From positions 1-64,000 of the forward strand of contig NZ_JAPEMV010000010.1 in the NCBI RefSeq assembly GCF_026342355.1: a stretch of 64,000 nt of DNA, given 5' to 3'. This DNA comes from Streptomyces sp. NBC_00249 (GTDB lineage: Bacteria; Actinomycetota; Actinomycetes; Streptomycetales; Streptomycetaceae). Every line of letters begins with the position of its first letter. Position 1 is the stretch's first letter. Of the stretch, positions 1 through 9,003 are shown one piece after another. Both the position numbers and the translations under genes were made by a program. The notes beneath the pieces were generated by a model. The model was not told the origin of the DNA. It ran no database searches and saw only the letters and a program-made list of their open reading frames with translations.

Positions 1-293
1 GTCCGATTTCCCTCGGTGCTTTCGAGGTTCTGCGCTTTCGCGCTTTCCCTTTCCGGCGGTTCCGACTCTATCAGAAGTTTTCCACCGGATTTCCCGGCTT
101 CGGATTCCTGAATGAGGAGTCGAGTGTGCCCGCTTGGAATTCAATTCCTGGGGGCGAGATGAGACTTTAAACCATCACTGCCGAACTTGTCCAGTTCGAG
201 GCAACCGTTCGAATCTACCTCCCCGCAGCGACCGTGTCAACAGTGTTTGCGGGACGACGAGGAGACTAGCAGCTCAGCGGGCTCGTACGCACA
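1..293. other. Intergenic, lower-GC segment
   Basis: No coding region, RNA gene or clear terminator is recognised. The first 130 bases are visibly less GC-rich than the rest of the window and contain short runs of pyrimidines. It lies 3' of the SpoIIM-like gene, so it may hold the control region of a gene to the left of the window, but I cannot show that. Confidence 0.4.
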
Positions 294-1301
294 TCACGCC
301 GCGACGGGCTGCGTGGCCGTCCGGTCGGCTGCCTCCACGTCGCCGACCTCGCCCGCGCGGGAGGCACGGCCGCCCAGGACGTAGACGTAGACGAGGAAGA
401 CGGCCTCGGCTGCGACGCCGATGGTGATGCGCGCCCAGGTGGGGAGGCCGGAGGGGGTGACGAAGCCTTCGATCAGGCCGGAGACGAACAGGACCACGGC
501 CAGGCCGATGGCCATGCCGAGCGCGGCGCGTCCCTGTTCCGCGAGGGCCGTGCGGCGGGTGCGGGGGCCCGGGTCGATGACGGTCCAGCCCAGGCGCAGG
601 CCCGTACCGGCGGCGACGAAGACGGCCGTCAGTTCGAGCAGGCCGTGCGGGAGGATCAGGCCGAGGAAGACGTCGAGGCGGCCGGCGGAGGCCATCAGGC
701 CGATGCCGACGCCGAGGTTCGCCATGTTCAGGAAGAGGATCCACAGCACCGGCAGGCCCAGGAAGGCGCCGAGGACCAGGCAGACGGCGGCGGCCTGGGC
801 GTTGTTCGTCCAGACCTGGGCGGCGAAGGAGGCCGCGGGGTGGCTGGAGTAGTACGTCTCGTACTGGCCCCCCGGCTTCGTGAGCTCCTTCAGGTGGTCG
901 GGGGCGGCGATGGCGCCCTGGACCTCCGGGTGGGTGGCTATCCACCAGCCGATGAGCACGCCGACGGCCGTCGAGATCAGGGCGGTGGGTATCCACCAGC
1001 GGCGGCTGCGGTAGACGGCGGCCGGGAAACCGGCGGTGAAGAAGCGGGCCGCGTCGCGCCAGCTCGCCCGGCGGGTGCCGGTGACGGTGGCGCGGGCGCG
1101 GGCCACGAGCTGGGTGAGCGTGCCCGTCAGCATCGGGTCGGGGGTGCTCGACTGGATCAGGGAGAGGTGGGTGGAGGTCCGCTGGTAGAGCGCGATGAGC
1201 TCGTCGGCCTCCGCTCCGGTCAGCTTCCGGCCGCGGCCGAGGAGCTGCTCCAGGCGTGCCCATTCCGCCTGGTGGGCCGCCACGAAGACGTCGAGATCCA
1301 T
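294..1301 (-). CDS. SpoIIM-family integral membrane protein
   Basis: A 335-residue polytopic membrane protein resembling the stage II sporulation protein M family. The N-terminal 90 or so residues are soluble and helical, starting MDLDVFVAAHQAEWARLE. They are followed by about five hydrophobic segments, including one near residue 115 (IPTALISTAVGVLIGW), the AAVCLVLGAFLGLPVL region and the C-terminal VFLVYVYVLGG. The ATG is preceded by GGGGAG at about 10 bases. It is divergent from an RDD-family gene; SpoIIM and RDD genes are often linked in actinobacteria. B. subtilis SpoIIM acts with SpoIID/P in engulfment, but streptomycetes do not engulf, so the role here is unknown. The family call is firm; the function is inferred only as a membrane role. 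Confidence 0.8.
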   Translation of the reverse strand: MDLDVFVAAHQAEWARLEQLLGRGRKLTGAEADELIALYQRTSTHLSLIQSSTPDPMLTGTLTQLVARARATVTGTRRASWRDAARFFTAGFPAAVYRSRRWWIPTALISTAVGVLIGWWIATHPEVQGAIAAPDHLKELTKPGGQYETYYSSHPAASFAAQVWTNNAQAAAVCLVLGAFLGLPVLWILFLNMANLGVGIGLMASAGRLDVFLGLILPHGLLELTAVFVAAGTGLRLGWTVIDPGPRTRRTALAEQGRAALGMAIGLAVVLFVSGLIEGFVTPSGLPTWARITIGVAAEAVFLVYVYVLGGRASRAGEVGDVEAADRTATQPVAA

Positions 1302-1423
1302 CCGGCTACCGCTCCCCTGCCCCTGGCCGGCCGGAGGCCGCCCGATTCGGCTTACTTCTCCTGTGGTCAGCTTGGCAGACTGGATCGCACAGGGGCGGGT
1401 CAGGTCGGTGAAAGGTGCGCGCG
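1302..1423. promoter_or_regulatory. Divergent promoter region, SpoIIM-like / RDD genes
   Basis: About 120 bases separate the two divergent membrane-protein genes and must carry both start signals. The stretch around 1350-1385 is slightly AT-richer. No -35/-10 pair could be assigned with confidence. Confidence 0.35.
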
Positions 1424-2347
1424 GTGAGCGATCTGGTGACGGGGGACGCGGTCGTCCTGGGTCTGCGGCCGGCGAGGCTGCCGAGCCGGGCGCTGGCGAT
1501 CCTGCTCGACCTGCTCGTGTACGGCGTCGGGTTCCTGCTGGTGTCGATCGGGCTGGTGATCGCGACGGCCTCGCTGGACGACGCCGCGCAGGCCGCCGTG
1601 TCGGTGGCGTCCTTCCTGCTGGTGCTGGTCGGTGTGCCGATCGCCGTGGAGACGCTGACGCACGGGCGCTCCCTGGGGAAGCTGGCGTGCGGGCTGCGGG
1701 TGGTGCGGGAGGACGGCGGGCCGATCCGGTTCCGGCACGCGCTGGTGCGCGGGGCCATGGGGGTCGTGGAGCTGCTGCTGACCTTCGGGGCCGTGGCGTG
1801 CATCGCCTCGCTGGTGTCGGAGCGGGGGCGGCGGGTCGGGGACGTGTTCGCGGGGACGCTGGTCATCCGGGTCCGGGTGCCGGGGGCGCGGGTGATGCCG
1901 GTGCCCCCGCCGCCGCCGTGGCTCGCGGGGCGGTTCGCCGGGCTGGACCTGTCGGGGGTGCCGGACGGGCTGTGGCTGGCGATCCGGCAGTACCTGACGC
2001 GGATGGACCAGCTCGACCCGCACACGGGCGCCGTGATGGCGGCGCGGCTGGCGGACGATGTCGTGGCCCGGACGGGGACGCCGCCGCCGGCCGGGGTGCC
2101 GGCCGCCGCGTTCCTGATGGCGGTGGTGCACGAGCGGCAGTCGCGGGACGCGGCCCGGGCCTTCGCGCAGGGGCCGCTACCGGTGCGGATGCAGATGCCG
2201 GTGCCGATGGCTGCGCCTGTGCCCGTGCATGAGCCGGTGCACGTGCCCGTGGCGGCCCCGGTGCCCGTGGCGGCCCCGGTGCCCGTGGCGGCCCCGGTGC
2301 CGGTGGAGCCGCCCGTGCGCGGGACCGGGTTCGCGCCGCCTTCCTAG
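1424..2347 (+). CDS. RDD family membrane protein
   Basis: A 307-residue RDD-family protein. It has the typical hydrophobic pair (AILLDLLVYGVGFLLVSIG, then a second segment near FLLVLVGVPIAV), the HGRSLGKLACGLRVV motif and DVFAGTLVIR at the end of the domain (about residue 150). The rest is a soluble tail ending in a low-complexity (AAPVPV)n stretch encoded by an 18-base tandem repeat. GTG 1424 has AAAGG upstream at a good distance; GTG 1415 in the same frame is an alternative. The TAG stop overlaps the stop of the convergent gene by four bases (CTAG). RDD proteins are membrane proteins of mostly unknown role, some linked to ion transport. Confidence 0.8.
   Translation: MSDLVTGDAVVLGLRPARLPSRALAILLDLLVYGVGFLLVSIGLVIATASLDDAAQAAVSVASFLLVLVGVPIAVETLTHGRSLGKLACGLRVVREDGGPIRFRHALVRGAMGVVELLLTFGAVACIASLVSERGRRVGDVFAGTLVIRVRVPGARVMPVPPPPPWLAGRFAGLDLSGVPDGLWLAIRQYLTRMDQLDPHTGAVMAARLADDVVARTGTPPPAGVPAAAFLMAVVHERQSRDAARAFAQGPLPVRMQMPVPMAAPVPVHEPVHVPVAAPVPVAAPVPVAAPVPVEPPVRGTGFAPPS
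2243..2296 (+). repeat. In-frame 18-bp tandem repeat (three copies)
   Basis: GTGCCCGTGGCGGCCCCG is repeated three times without change (2243-2260, 2261-2278, 2279-2296), followed by a partial degenerate copy. It encodes (VPVAAP)n in the C-terminal tail of the RDD protein. Perfect short tandem units suggest replication slippage and likely copy-number variation between strains. Confidence 0.9.
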
Positions 2348-2976
2348 GCGGGGGCCGGGGCGTCGTCGAAGGTCGACGGCGGGGTCTCCAGGTGTTCGAG
2401 TTCGATGCCGGGGGCCGAGAGGACCACGTCGCCCGCGAGGTGGACGGTGTGGACCTCGCCGGTGTCGAGGGCGGTGACCTGGTACTCGTCCACCAGCAGG
2501 GGGCCGCTGTCCGTGGGGTGCTGTGCGCGCGACAGCAGGGCCCAGGCCTGGTCGACCGTACGGGCCGCGAGGACCGGGTCGGTGAGGGCGAGGAGCCGGA
2601 CGCGGGTGGCGGGGGCGCCGGGGGTCAGGCGCAGCAGGCGGGCCGTGGCGACGAGGAACGCCGGGGAGGTGCCGGTGAAGCCGGGGGCCTTGACGTTGCC
2701 TTCGGTGGCCTCGGTGCCGGTGGGGTCGGTGCGGACCCACGTCACTCCGTCGATGGCGGCGCCGCGGACCTGCCAGCTCGACGCGTTGAGTTCGAGCCGG
2801 ATGGGGCGGCCCAGTTCGTCGATGGCCAGGTCGACCGAGCCGCGGTGGTCGCCGTTCGGGGCGGTCAGCTGGGAGACGTAGCGCCAGCCGCTCGGGCCGG
2901 GGGCGCAGTGGAAGTGCTCCTCGCCGAGGGGGGTGTGGTCGTGCGGGTCGTGGAGCGAGTAACGGCCGCGGGGCAT
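2344..2976 (-). CDS. Conserved protein of unknown function
   Basis: A 210-residue soluble protein with no signal peptide or membrane segment. The N-terminus is His-rich (SLHDPHDHTPLGEEHFHC). The central part (GSVDLAIDELGRPIRLEL, ATARLLRLTPGAP) looks like a beta-rich fold, and the C-terminus (EYQVTALDTGEVHTVHLAGDVVLSAPGIELEHLETPP) resembles lipid or glycolipid-binding-like sheet proteins, though I cannot assign a family. It lies just downstream of ahcY on the same strand, with a hairpin between them. The ATG has GAGGA about 11 bases upstream. Its stop overlaps that of the RDD gene in a shared CTAG. Confidence 0.65.
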   Translation of the reverse strand: MPRGRYSLHDPHDHTPLGEEHFHCAPGPSGWRYVSQLTAPNGDHRGSVDLAIDELGRPIRLELNASSWQVRGAAIDGVTWVRTDPTGTEATEGNVKAPGFTGTSPAFLVATARLLRLTPGAPATRVRLLALTDPVLAARTVDQAWALLSRAQHPTDSGPLLVDEYQVTALDTGEVHTVHLAGDVVLSAPGIELEHLETPPSTFDDAPAPA

Positions 2977-3007
2977 GGGGTCCGGAGTCCTCGGGTCGGG
3001 TACGGGG

Positions 3008-3036
3008 CAGGCCCCCGGCGGAGTGCCGGGGGCCTG
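3008..3036 (-). terminator. Hairpin downstream of ahcY
   Basis: A 12-bp perfect stem (3008-3019 with 3025-3036) with a 5-base loop, lying between the ahcY stop and the next gene on the same strand. Streptomyces terminators commonly lack a U-tract. It may end or attenuate ahcY transcription before the downstream unknown gene. Confidence 0.65.
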
Positions 3037-3073
3037 GCTCGGTGCGGTGGGTCCGCTCGGTGATCCCTGGGGA

Positions 3074-4510
<1,437 letters not shown>

Positions 4511-4865
4511 GGGTGCTGCTCCTCATGGTTCGAGAGGGTGGGTACGGCTGAGCCGCGTGCCGTCGGGGACGGTACGCCGAGCACAGTCCGTCGGAGGCCC
4601 TCTCTCCCCTCGGCCGGCCACGAGGACCGCCCGACCGCCATCAGCAGCGACGCCTGACACTGATGACGAATCTACACCGACCGGCCCAGCGGGCCCCAGT
4701 CCGCCGGGCGACAAGTCGCCATGGTTTTCGGGCCCTCCGGCGGGCGGGTTCGGGGCCTTTCGGACTTTTGATCCACCCCTTATGTGTTGCAGGATGCCGG
4801 TGGATCGGGTCGTACGCGGGTCGTACGCGCGGTTCCCGAGGACCCATGGCGTGAAGGAGATTCCA
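4511..4865. promoter_or_regulatory. Divergent control region, ahcY / fruA
   Basis: A 355-base non-coding interval carrying both promoters. On the ahcY side the leader can form a 6-bp helix (GCCGAG with CUCGGC, bases 4578-4613 region). It lacks the conserved core of the SAH riboswitch, so I do not call one. On the fruA side, AAGGAGA lies 6 bases before the GTG. No FruR-type operator was recognised. Confidence 0.4.
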
Positions 4866-6932
4866 GTGACCAGTCCGGCCGGCCCTCCCGGTGGCGGGGG
4901 CGCAAGCGGGCGCAAGCGCCTGAAGCTGCTCGCCGTCACGGCGTGCCCCACGGGGATCGCCCACACGTACATGGCGGCGGAGAAGCTCCAGCAGGCCGCC
5001 GCCGAGCTCGGTGTCGACATGAAGGTGGAGACCCAGGGCTCGATCGGGGCCGAGAACGTACTCTCTGACAACGATGTCAGAGAGGCGGACGGGATCATCA
5101 TCGCCGCCGACAAGGAGGTCGACCGGGAGCGCTTCGTCGGCAAGCGGGTCCTGTCGACCGGGGTCGCGGACGGCATCCACAAGCCGAAGGAGCTGATCGA
5201 GCGGGTGGCGAGCGCACCCGTGCAGACCGGCACCGCCGCGGCTCCCCCGGGTGCGGGCGGGGGCGGCAAGGAGCGCAGCCTCGCCTACAAGGCGCTGATG
5301 AACGGCGTCTCGTACATGATCCCGTTCGTGGTGGTCGGCGGTCTGCTGATCGCCATCGCGCTGGCGCTGGGCGGTCACGCCACGGCCGAGGGGTACGCGA
5401 CCACCCCGGACACCTTCTGGGACCACATCTTCCAGATCGGCGTCCTCGGCTTCACGCTGATGATCCCGATCCTGTCGGGCTACATCGCGTACGCCATCGG
5501 CGACCGGCCGGCGCTGGTGCCCGGCATGATCGGCGGCTTCATCGCGAACACCGGCGCCCTCTACGACTCCAAGTCGGGGGCGGGCTTCATCGGCGCGATC
5601 GTGACCGGTTTCCTCGCCGGCTACCTGGTCCTGTGGATCAAGAAGGTCAAGGTCCCCAAGGTCGTCCAGCCGATCATGCCGATCATCGTGATCCCGATCG
5701 TGGCGACGACCGTGCTCGGCCTGTTCTTCATCTACGTCATCGGCAAGCCCATCTCGTGGGTGTTCGAATCGCTGACGAGCTGGCTGTCGGGGATGACCGG
5801 CACCAGCGCCATCCTGCTGGGCGCCCTGCTCGGCCTGATGATCGCCTTCGACATGGGCGGCCCGGTCAACAAGACGGCCTTCCTCTTCGGTACGGGTCTC
5901 ATCGCCTCCGGCAACTACGCGGTGATGGGCATGTGCGCGGCGGCCATCCCGGTCATGCCGCTCGGCCAGGGCCTGGCGACGCTGCTGCGCCGCAAGCTGT
6001 ACTCCGAGCAGGAACGGGACACCGGCATGGCGGCCCTGTTCATGGGCGTGTTCGGCATCTCCGAGGGCGCCATCCCCTTCGCGGCGGCCCGGCCGGCGGT
6101 CGTCATCCCGGCGAACATGCTGGGCGGTGCGGTGGCCGGTGCCATCGCCGGTGTGGCGGGCGTGGGCGACCACGTGCCCCACGGCGGGCCGATCGTGGCG
6201 GCGCTCGGCGCGATCAGCGGGGTGGGCTGGTTCCTCGTCGCGATCGTGGCGGGCACGGTCGTCACCGCGCTGACCACCAACGCGCTCATCGAGCTCAAGG
6301 AGCGGCGCGGCCGGGGCGGGGCAGCGGCCACCGTCGTCGCCGCGCCGTCGCCGGAGCCGGTGCCGGTGCTGGTCGGTGCCGGGGTCGGGGCGGGTGCCGC
6401 CGGGGCCGCAGGTACGGCCGTGCGGGCCGCGCCCGTCGTACCGTCCGCCGCGCCCGTGGCGGCGGACGCGGAGCCGGAGGTGCTGTCCGGGTACCTGACG
6501 GGGCGGACCGTCAAGACGGAGCTGGCCTCGGACTCCAAGAAGGCGGCCATCCGGGAAATGGCCGAGATGCTCGCCACCACCGGCAACGTCCGGGACGTCG
6601 ACGAGCTCGTCCGGGTCGCCCTGGCCCGGGAGGCGCAGGGGACGACGGGGCTCGGCGAGTCCATCGCGATCCCGCACGCCAAGACGGACGCGGTGACGCG
6701 CCCCACGGTCGGCTTCGCCCGCTCCGCCGAGGGCATCGAGTGGGGTGCGCTGGACGGGACGAAGGCCCGGCTGGTGTTCATGATCTCGGTGCCGGAGGCC
6801 GCCGCCGGTGACGAGCACCTGCGCATCCTCGCCCTGCTGTCGCGCAAGCTGATGGACTCCGGCTTCCGGGCGCGGCTGCAGTCCGCGCCGGACGAGCGGG
6901 CCGTCCTCGACGTGCTGCGCGAGATCCGCTAG
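4866..6932 (+). CDS. fruA: PTS fructose permease, EIIBCA fusion
   Basis: 688 residues in the order IIB-IIC-IIA. The enzyme takes phosphate from HPr and phosphorylates fructose to fructose 1-phosphate during uptake through the membrane. IIB (about 17-115) has the phospho-Cys motif TACPTGIAHTYMAAEKL. IIC (about 135-480) is strongly hydrophobic with GGPVNKTAF and GISEGAIPFAAARP. After an Ala/Pro/Val linker, IIA (about 535-688) has LGESIAIPHAKTDAV with the phospho-His. GTG 4866 is chosen because AAGGAGA precedes it at 6 bases; the open frame extends far upstream only as an ahcY antisense shadow. There is no fruK or fruR next to it, unlike the usual fruRKA operon. Strong hairpin follows. Confidence 0.95.
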   Translation: MTSPAGPPGGGGASGRKRLKLLAVTACPTGIAHTYMAAEKLQQAAAELGVDMKVETQGSIGAENVLSDNDVREADGIIIAADKEVDRERFVGKRVLSTGVADGIHKPKELIERVASAPVQTGTAAAPPGAGGGGKERSLAYKALMNGVSYMIPFVVVGGLLIAIALALGGHATAEGYATTPDTFWDHIFQIGVLGFTLMIPILSGYIAYAIGDRPALVPGMIGGFIANTGALYDSKSGAGFIGAIVTGFLAGYLVLWIKKVKVPKVVQPIMPIIVIPIVATTVLGLFFIYVIGKPISWVFESLTSWLSGMTGTSAILLGALLGLMIAFDMGGPVNKTAFLFGTGLIASGNYAVMGMCAAAIPVMPLGQGLATLLRRKLYSEQERDTGMAALFMGVFGISEGAIPFAAARPAVVIPANMLGGAVAGAIAGVAGVGDHVPHGGPIVAALGAISGVGWFLVAIVAGTVVTALTTNALIELKERRGRGGAAATVVAAPSPEPVPVLVGAGVGAGAAGAAGTAVRAAPVVPSAAPVAADAEPEVLSGYLTGRTVKTELASDSKKAAIREMAEMLATTGNVRDVDELVRVALAREAQGTTGLGESIAIPHAKTDAVTRPTVGFARSAEGIEWGALDGTKARLVFMISVPEAAAGDEHLRILALLSRKLMDSGFRARLQSAPDERAVLDVLREIR

Positions 6933-6954
6933 CCGCGCCCCGCACCCGCGGTCC

Positions 6955-6987
6955 GTCGGGCCCCGTACCTCCGGTACGGGGCCCGAC
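6955..6987 (+). terminator. Terminator hairpin after fruA
   Basis: A perfect 15-bp GC-rich stem (6955-6969 with 6973-6987) with a 3-base loop, 22 bases beyond the fruA stop. It has no U-tract, as is usual for Streptomyces intrinsic terminators. Confidence 0.8.
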
Positions 6988-7104
6988 GCCGTGTGCCGCA
7001 GTGTCCGAATCGGTATGTACGGACATGGCGGAGCGGGGCCCCGGCGGCATCGGCGGGGCCCCAGTCGACCTACGATGCAAGGCAGGTACATCGGAAGGGA
7101 CGAA

Positions 7105-7923
7105 ATGGAACACAGGCCAGGACGCGGACGCGGGATCGCGGCGATCGTCCTGCTGGTGCTCGGAGCGGTCATCCTCGGGGGGGTGACGGTGGCGAAGGCC
7201 GTGAACCCGCCCGCGCGGTACACGGAGGGCAAGCAGGTCGGCTGGACCATGACGCCGACCTACACCAACGGGGAGAGCATCTACCTGGAACCGGTCGCCA
7301 AGGGCAAGCTGCGGCGCGGTGACGTCGTGCTCGCTTCCGTGCCGTGGTCCCTGCAGAAGACCCAGATGAACCGTGTCGTCGCGGTCGGCGGGGACCGCAT
7401 CCAGTACAAGCCGAGCAGCAAGGTGGCCGGCCAGTACCGCCTCGTGCTGAACGGCACGCCGCTGGACGAGCCGTACCTGGAGCAGTGGAAGTACCCGTCG
7501 ACGGTGGCCTTCGACGTGCGGGTGCCCAAGGGGCACGTCTTCCTGATGGCGGACAACCGGCTGAACTCGGACGGCTCGCAGTACGCGAACAACGGTCCGG
7601 TGCGGGCCGACAAGATCGTCTCCAAGGTCGTGGCGTACCCGATGGCGAAGATGGCCGTGTGGGGGCAGCTGGCGGGTGCGCTGCTGATCCTCGGCGGCGG
7701 CGTGCTGCTGGCCGTGGCGCGGCGGGCGCGCAGGCGGGCTCCGCAGCCGGCCGCCGTGGCTGCGCAGGCCCCCTCGGCGCCGGTGGCTCCGGCCGCCGCC
7801 GGGGCGGTGGAGTCCGCGGAGGCCCAGGAGGCCGCGCAGGGCTCTCAGGCCCCTCAGGGCGCTCAGGGCGGGGCTGCGGAGGCCCCGGCCGCGTCGGGCG
7901 AGCGCGCGGACGTGCAGTCGTAG
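7105..7923 (+). CDS. Signal peptidase I-like protein, catalytic dyad replaced
   Basis: 272 residues with the type I signal peptidase (S26) layout: N-terminal membrane anchor (10-32), catalytic-type beta domain, a second hydrophobic segment (about 187-207), and an Ala/Gln/Pro-rich tail. Boxes are recognisable but altered. The nucleophile box reads VGWTMTPTY, with Thr48 where Ser is expected. The lysine box reads MNRVVAVGGDRI, with Asn89 where the general-base Lys is expected. The C-terminal box LMADNRLNSDGS is intact. Loss of both dyad residues argues against normal leader-peptidase activity, so a binding or regulatory role is possible. ATG 7105 has GGAAGG at 6 bases. It is a single gene flanked by strong hairpins. 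Confidence 0.85.
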   Translation: MEHRPGRGRGIAAIVLLVLGAVILGGVTVAKAVNPPARYTEGKQVGWTMTPTYTNGESIYLEPVAKGKLRRGDVVLASVPWSLQKTQMNRVVAVGGDRIQYKPSSKVAGQYRLVLNGTPLDEPYLEQWKYPSTVAFDVRVPKGHVFLMADNRLNSDGSQYANNGPVRADKIVSKVVAYPMAKMAVWGQLAGALLILGGGVLLAVARRARRRAPQPAAVAAQAPSAPVAPAAAGAVESAEAQEAAQGSQAPQGAQGGAAEAPAASGERADVQS

Positions 7924-7941
7924 GAGGGTCCGGACGTACGG

Positions 7942-7977
7942 GAAGGGCCCCGCGGCCGGTCGGCTGCGGGGCCCTTC
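7942..7977 (+). terminator. Terminator hairpin, bidirectional
   Basis: A 12-bp stem (7942-7953 with 7966-7977) between the signal-peptidase-like gene and the convergent CDF exporter gene. It can serve both strands. Confidence 0.75.
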
Positions 7978-7996
7978 TTCGTGTGCTGCGCCCGGG

Positions 7997-8941
7997 TCAG
8001 CCCTCGGCCTTGGCGGCGTCGTGCCGGTAGATATCAGGCTCCAGGTAGATCACGCGGGCGATCGGGACGGCCTCGCGGATCCGGGCCTCGGCGGCGTTGA
8101 TGGCGTTGGCCACCTCGGTCGCGGTGTCGTCGCCCTGGACGGCGATCTTGGCGGCGACGAGCAGCTCCTCGGGGCCGAGGTGCAGGGTCCGCATGTGGAT
8201 CACGCGGGTGACGGTGTCGCCGTCGACCACGGCGGCCTTGATCTTCTCGACCTCTTCGGTGCCGGCGGCCTCGCCCAGGAGCAGGGACTTGGTCTCCAGG
8301 GCCAGGACGACGGCGATGACGATCAGCAGGACGCCGATGCACAGGGTGCCGATGCCGTCCCAGACGCCGTTGCCGGTGAGCAGGGCCAGGCCGACGCCGC
8401 CGAGGGCGAGGACCAGGCCGACGAGCGCGCCGAGGTCTTCCAGCAGGACCACGGGCAGCTCGGGCGCCTTGGCGCGCTTGATGAACTGGCTCCAGCTCAG
8501 GGCGCCGCGGGTCTCGTTCGACTCCTTGATCGCGGTGCGGAAGGAGAAGCCCTCCGCGACGATCGCGAAGACGAGCACGCCGACGGGCCAGTACCAGGCC
8601 TTGATCTCGTGCGGGTCGTGGATCTTCTCGTAGCCCTCGTAGATGGCGAACATGCCGCCGACGGTGAAGAGGACGATGGAGACGAGGAAGGCGTAGATGT
8701 AGCGTTCCCGCCCGTACCCGAAGGGGTGTTGGGGGGTCGCCTCGCGCTGTGCCTTCTTTCCTCCGAGGAGCAGCAGGCCCTGGTTGCCGGAGTCGGCGAC
8801 CGAGTGGACGCTTTCCGCGAGCATCGAGGAGGATCCGCTGAAGAGGAACGCCACGAATTTGGCTACAGCGATGGCGAGGTTGGCGGCGAGTGCCGCCACG
8901 ATCGCCTTGGTACCGCCCGACGCGCTCATGGGTGCCGACAT
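7997..8941 (-). CDS. Cation diffusion facilitator family exporter
   Basis: 314 residues. Divalent-cation/proton antiporter of the CDF family (Zn2+, Co2+ or similar; metal not predictable). It has about six membrane segments, with the metal-site signature ESVHSVADSGNQGLLLLG in TM2 and a second hydrophilic site region (VVLLEDLGALVGL) in TM5. A cytoplasmic C-terminal regulatory domain follows (VVDGDTVTRVIHMRTLHLGPEELLVAAKI). GGAAGG lies only about 1-2 bases before ATG 8941 and about 13 before ATG 8929, so the start is uncertain. It is downstream of manA on the same strand. Confidence 0.88.
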   Translation of the reverse strand: MSAPMSASGGTKAIVAALAANLAIAVAKFVAFLFSGSSSMLAESVHSVADSGNQGLLLLGGKKAQREATPQHPFGYGRERYIYAFLVSIVLFTVGGMFAIYEGYEKIHDPHEIKAWYWPVGVLVFAIVAEGFSFRTAIKESNETRGALSWSQFIKRAKAPELPVVLLEDLGALVGLVLALGGVGLALLTGNGVWDGIGTLCIGVLLIVIAVVLALETKSLLLGEAAGTEEVEKIKAAVVDGDTVTRVIHMRTLHLGPEELLVAAKIAVQGDDTATEVANAINAAEARIREAVPIARVIYLEPDIYRHDAAKAEG

Positions 8942-9003
8942 CCCTTCCTAGCCACTGACTACGGCCGCACATTGTTGCAGCTGCCTGCGCGGCCGACGCT
9001 ACG

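Noticed and set aside
4511..4660. SAH riboswitch in the ahcY leader
   Set aside because: A 6-bp GCCGAG/CUCGGC helix is possible, but the conserved GAGGAGCGCUGC-type core of that riboswitch is not present.
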